Assembly: GCA_947044365.1 (NCBI GenBank)
Contig: OX345645.1
Span: 6,267,741-6,331,740, forward strand
Direction of reading: 5' to 3'
DNA: 64,000 bases
From: Petrosia ficiformis
Lineage: Eukaryota; Porifera; Demospongiae; Haplosclerida; Petrosiidae
Below are positions 61,036 through 64,000 of the stretch, piece by piece (the stretch's first letter is position 1; each line of letters begins with the position of its first letter). The position numbers and the translations under genes are program-made. The notes under the pieces are model-generated. The model worked only from the letters and a program-made list of their open reading frames with translations, did not search any database and was not told the origin of the DNA.

Positions 61036-64000
61036 TCATTTCAAGTGTTGTTTTGCTATTTTTTCAGCTAATGAATGATTATTCACTTTATGTACAGCCT
61101 CCACTAAAGTAGACCAGGTTCTGTCCTTGGAATTATCCTCTCCTTTTAACCATGCTGCTAGCATCTCTCTCTTACGATTTTTATTTCTATGGTGATCTGA
61201 CTCAATTTCTTCAAGTGTTGAGTAGAACAGACCTAGTTTCAAACCAAGATCTTTCCATTCTATTATCTCCTTTACTGATTCTTGAACTTCATCTAAGTCT
61301 GTTATATCAAGAATGTCTGGACCATCTATAATTATGATGATGATATGTAAACGTATTGTACAATTATAGTTAATGATAACTATATTTAAAGTCTTAAATG
61401 TAATAAATACATGCATGCAACCATGTACCGACCTCTCTTTGATCTTCTATTCTTAACAGGATCATACCCAGTAGTTAAAGTCTATAATTATAAAATATTA
61501 ACAATTCACATAGTTATATATTAATATTGTTTAGTACACTTACCTCAGGATTACGACCTGCAAACACTGATAATGTATCTGGATTGATACGTTCAAATTG
61601 TAATAATTTCGATATCTTAATTCCAAGTTTCCCTTCATTCATGTATGGTGTTACTACTGGTAGCTTATGTACAACACACGAGGTTAAATGTTCAATATCG
61701 TATAGTGTTAAAGTAGATGGTTTATCAATAGGATAGTCTAACTGAGAAGGATCAATAATAAACTCTTGTAACTCTAGTCTGGGACATGTTTCTTTCTGAT
61801 GAGACAAGATATCTTTGATAACTTCCAAACGAAGCTTTATCATGTTGTGTTCCAACCCCTCTAGACAAGACATGAGTAGTAGAACACACTGACTGTTATC
61901 AACTATTTCTACTAGTGTTTGAACACCATAAACATCAGACCAGAGGATTCCATTTGTCCAAATGGTACATTGTCGATGATGTGGATTATCTGCTGTCTTA
62001 GGGAGGGCATATTGATAAGCAAGATGAAGGAGAAGAAGATGAAGAAAACGAGAAACAAAGAACTGATGAGGATTAGAACACTGAAAACACCAACCAAACT
62101 GGATTGTTCCGCTGATCTCATGAGGTCTTGGTATATTATGTATGAGTGCAGGAATAAATAAGTGCTTCTCTACTATCATTGCATTTTCCGGCTGCTTTCT
62201 TTGTAAATTCGAGTGTATTAACATATCTGAAGTGATCTCCATGGAAAGCTTCATGTAACATAGAAAATGAATTAACATCTCAGCATCAAGGTTAGGAAAG
62301 ATTTGAGTGAGAGCAGACTGTGTGATGATACCTGTATTATAATGAAGAGAAGGCAAATTCATGAAGACACTACATTTATTACTATATGCAACATCAGCAC
62401 AAGTAATATATCTTATAATCTCACCTGTATTACTGGATATATCACGATACTGTTTGAATGTTTCTGGAGCAAACAATACCCCATTAACTTCAGCTAAAAG
62501 AGCTCCCTTCTCAACAATTACCCATGAATTACCAGGTGTGTGGTTATTCTTTAGGAATGTAATAAGACCAGTTGAATGAAGAGAGGAAAGGGTTTCTAAT
62601 ATTTCTTCCTGCTCTTGTGGTACATAATAATTCTCTGATATTTTTCTGGCTGCCATAAGTTGACACAGTTGATCTACTCTATGTACAATTTCTCCTTCAT
62701 TTTCAAGGAAGGTATATAACATACGACAATACATATTTGTATACATAATTTTTGTACTGCGAATTGTTTGACAACACTTTGACAATGTGTTCATGAATGG
62801 AGAGAAATCACCACCTCCGAGTTTCCGACAATCAAGACCCACTAATCCAGCATTTATAACATTGGAAGAGTCTAGACGTGACAATAAAATCTCTAATATA
62901 TCTTTTTTAACGAGTAAGAATTGATTCAGAGTAATCATATCACCATGACTGGCTACTGTGACTACATAACAAGGGCTTGACACATTCTGAGACACATTTT
63001 CAATCACTGTTATCCATTTGTGGAGGGATGTCAAGGCTTCTTCCTCACACAAATTAACAAAATTAATAAATACAGCTGGATAATCCTGTAGTAGATTCTC
63101 TAGTACTGCAATGTGACTTGAATAGTATTCTGATTGTCCTGCTAAGTCATGTAATATAATGTTTCCTAATCGTTGATGTTCGATTCTTGTAGGAACTATA
63201 CCAGCTGTGTGAAGTTCAACTCCTTCAACCTTTTGAAACCGACCAAACAAACGTATACCAGACGATGTCTGAATAATAACCTCAGCTAAAGTACTTTTAC
63301 CTGCTCCAGGATTACCTACTAAAACAACATTGACATAAGAATCTACAGGAAAACAAATCTTTAGTTTACTAAACTTAGCAAGTGCTTTCAACACTTTGTG
63401 GTCAGCTAAAAATGATGGTTTCATGAATAACTTATTGCTAGTCTCAGGATTAACTCTTCCAGAGGACAGAAGATACTCAATAACAGGAATATGGCAATTA
63501 TCACATGCTGAATGTAGAGGTGTTTGGCCAAATCTATCCTTACACATCGGGTTACATTTACACTCAGATATCAGGTACTGTACGACATCGAGGTGTCCAT
63601 TATAACAAGCTGAATCTAGAGGAGTAGCACCATCATTCCTCTTACACATAGGGTCGCATTTACACTCAGTTATCAGGTATCGAACGACATCGAGGTGTCC
63701 ATTATAACAAGCTGAATCTAGAGGAGTAGCACCATCATTCCTCTTACACATAGGGTCGCATTTACACTCAGTTATCAGGTATCGAACGACATCGAGGTGT
63801 CCATTATAACAAGCTGAATGTAGAGGAGTAGAGCCATTGGTATCCTTACACATAGGGTCGCATTTACACTCAGTTATCAGGTATCGAACGACATCGAGGT
63901 GTCTATTATAACAAGCTGAATGTAGAGGAGTAGAGCCATTGGTATCCTTACACATAGGGTCGCATTTACACTCAGTTATCAGGTGTCGAACGACATCGAG
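61036..64000 (-). CDS. Ankyrin repeat / Roc-like GTPase / COR-like / death-domain protein (5' end outside window)
   Basis: Three exons in transcript order: 64000-61544 (819 codons, open to the window edge), 61481-61433 and 61325-61036 (stop TGA). Splice sites are GT-AG and the phases agree (0, then 1). At least five 34-residue ankyrin repeats (GSTPLHSACYNGHLDVVRYL type) come first. A GTPase-like region has the P-loop GNPGAGKS, a G3-like DLAGQSEYYSSH and an ASHGD that may serve as G4. A COR-like/winged-helix stretch follows (LSSLHSTGLITF ... WVIVEKGALL). The last exon is a death domain (LGLKLGLFYSTLEEIE ... REMLAAWLKG ... TWSTLVEAV). DAPK1 and other ROCO proteins share this order; here no kinase is visible. 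Such proteins act in the cytoplasm in death or innate-immune signalling; that role is inference. Confidence 0.85.
63440..64000 (-). repeat. 102-bp ankyrin-coding tandem repeats
   Basis: Within the coding exon, 102-bp units each encode one 34-residue ankyrin repeat. The units right of about 63570 are nearly identical at the DNA level, differing mainly in the NDGATPLD versus TNGSTPLH positions. The last unit next to the GTPase is diverged. The array continues past the window edge. Confidence 0.85.

Overview
The window looks like AT-rich nuclear DNA from an early-branching animal, most likely a demosponge. Genes are split by short GT-AG introns. The right end carries an ankyrin / Roc-like GTPase / death-domain gene of a type common in sponges. 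The intergenic DNA is full of small inverted-repeat elements and simple repeats. The species call is inference.

The main content (1-53.8 kb, + strand) is one locus of related secreted cysteine-rich proteins that I do not recognise as a named family. Every intron that could be placed is phase 1, so every internal exon is a symmetric cassette. The proteins alternate an A module (about 65-74 aa, 5-6 Cys, core PLYxxC...Cx3Cx6C...CxC, one exon) and a B module (about 29-65 aa, 3-4 Cys, one exon). Copy A is cut by the left edge (156-642). Gene 2 (2423-8586) has a signal peptide, a run of micro-exons and one A-B pair. Gene 3 (13186-33768) has a duplicated version of the same 5' half, two A-B pairs, a large exon of 16-residue Pro/Thr/Ser repeats and a hydrophobic, GPI-anchor-like tail. 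Copies B-G (35.6-53.8 kb) form a head-to-tail array with a period of about 3.2-3.3 kb. Each has a signal peptide, a short linker, A-B-A-B and a three-residue terminal exon. Copies C, D and E are spaced exactly 3274 bp apart. Copy E has a frame-shifting deletion.

A large intron of gene 3 (21.7-28.4 kb) holds two intronless retropepsin-like ORFs on either side of a 2.2-kb satellite with a 40-bp unit and a higher-order duplication. A 26/32-bp minisatellite lies further upstream at 19.06-19.83 kb.

From 53.8 to 61.0 kb I see no confident gene. The stretch holds MITE-like elements, a CRE/E-box palindrome, oppositely oriented TACA and TATG arrays and an octamer array. At 61.0-64.0 kb the minus strand carries the 3' part of the ankyrin-GTPase-death-domain gene, which runs off the right edge and converges on the cysteine-rich cluster.

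All gene models rest on splice signals, phase consistency and comparison between copies. No transcript or database search was available.
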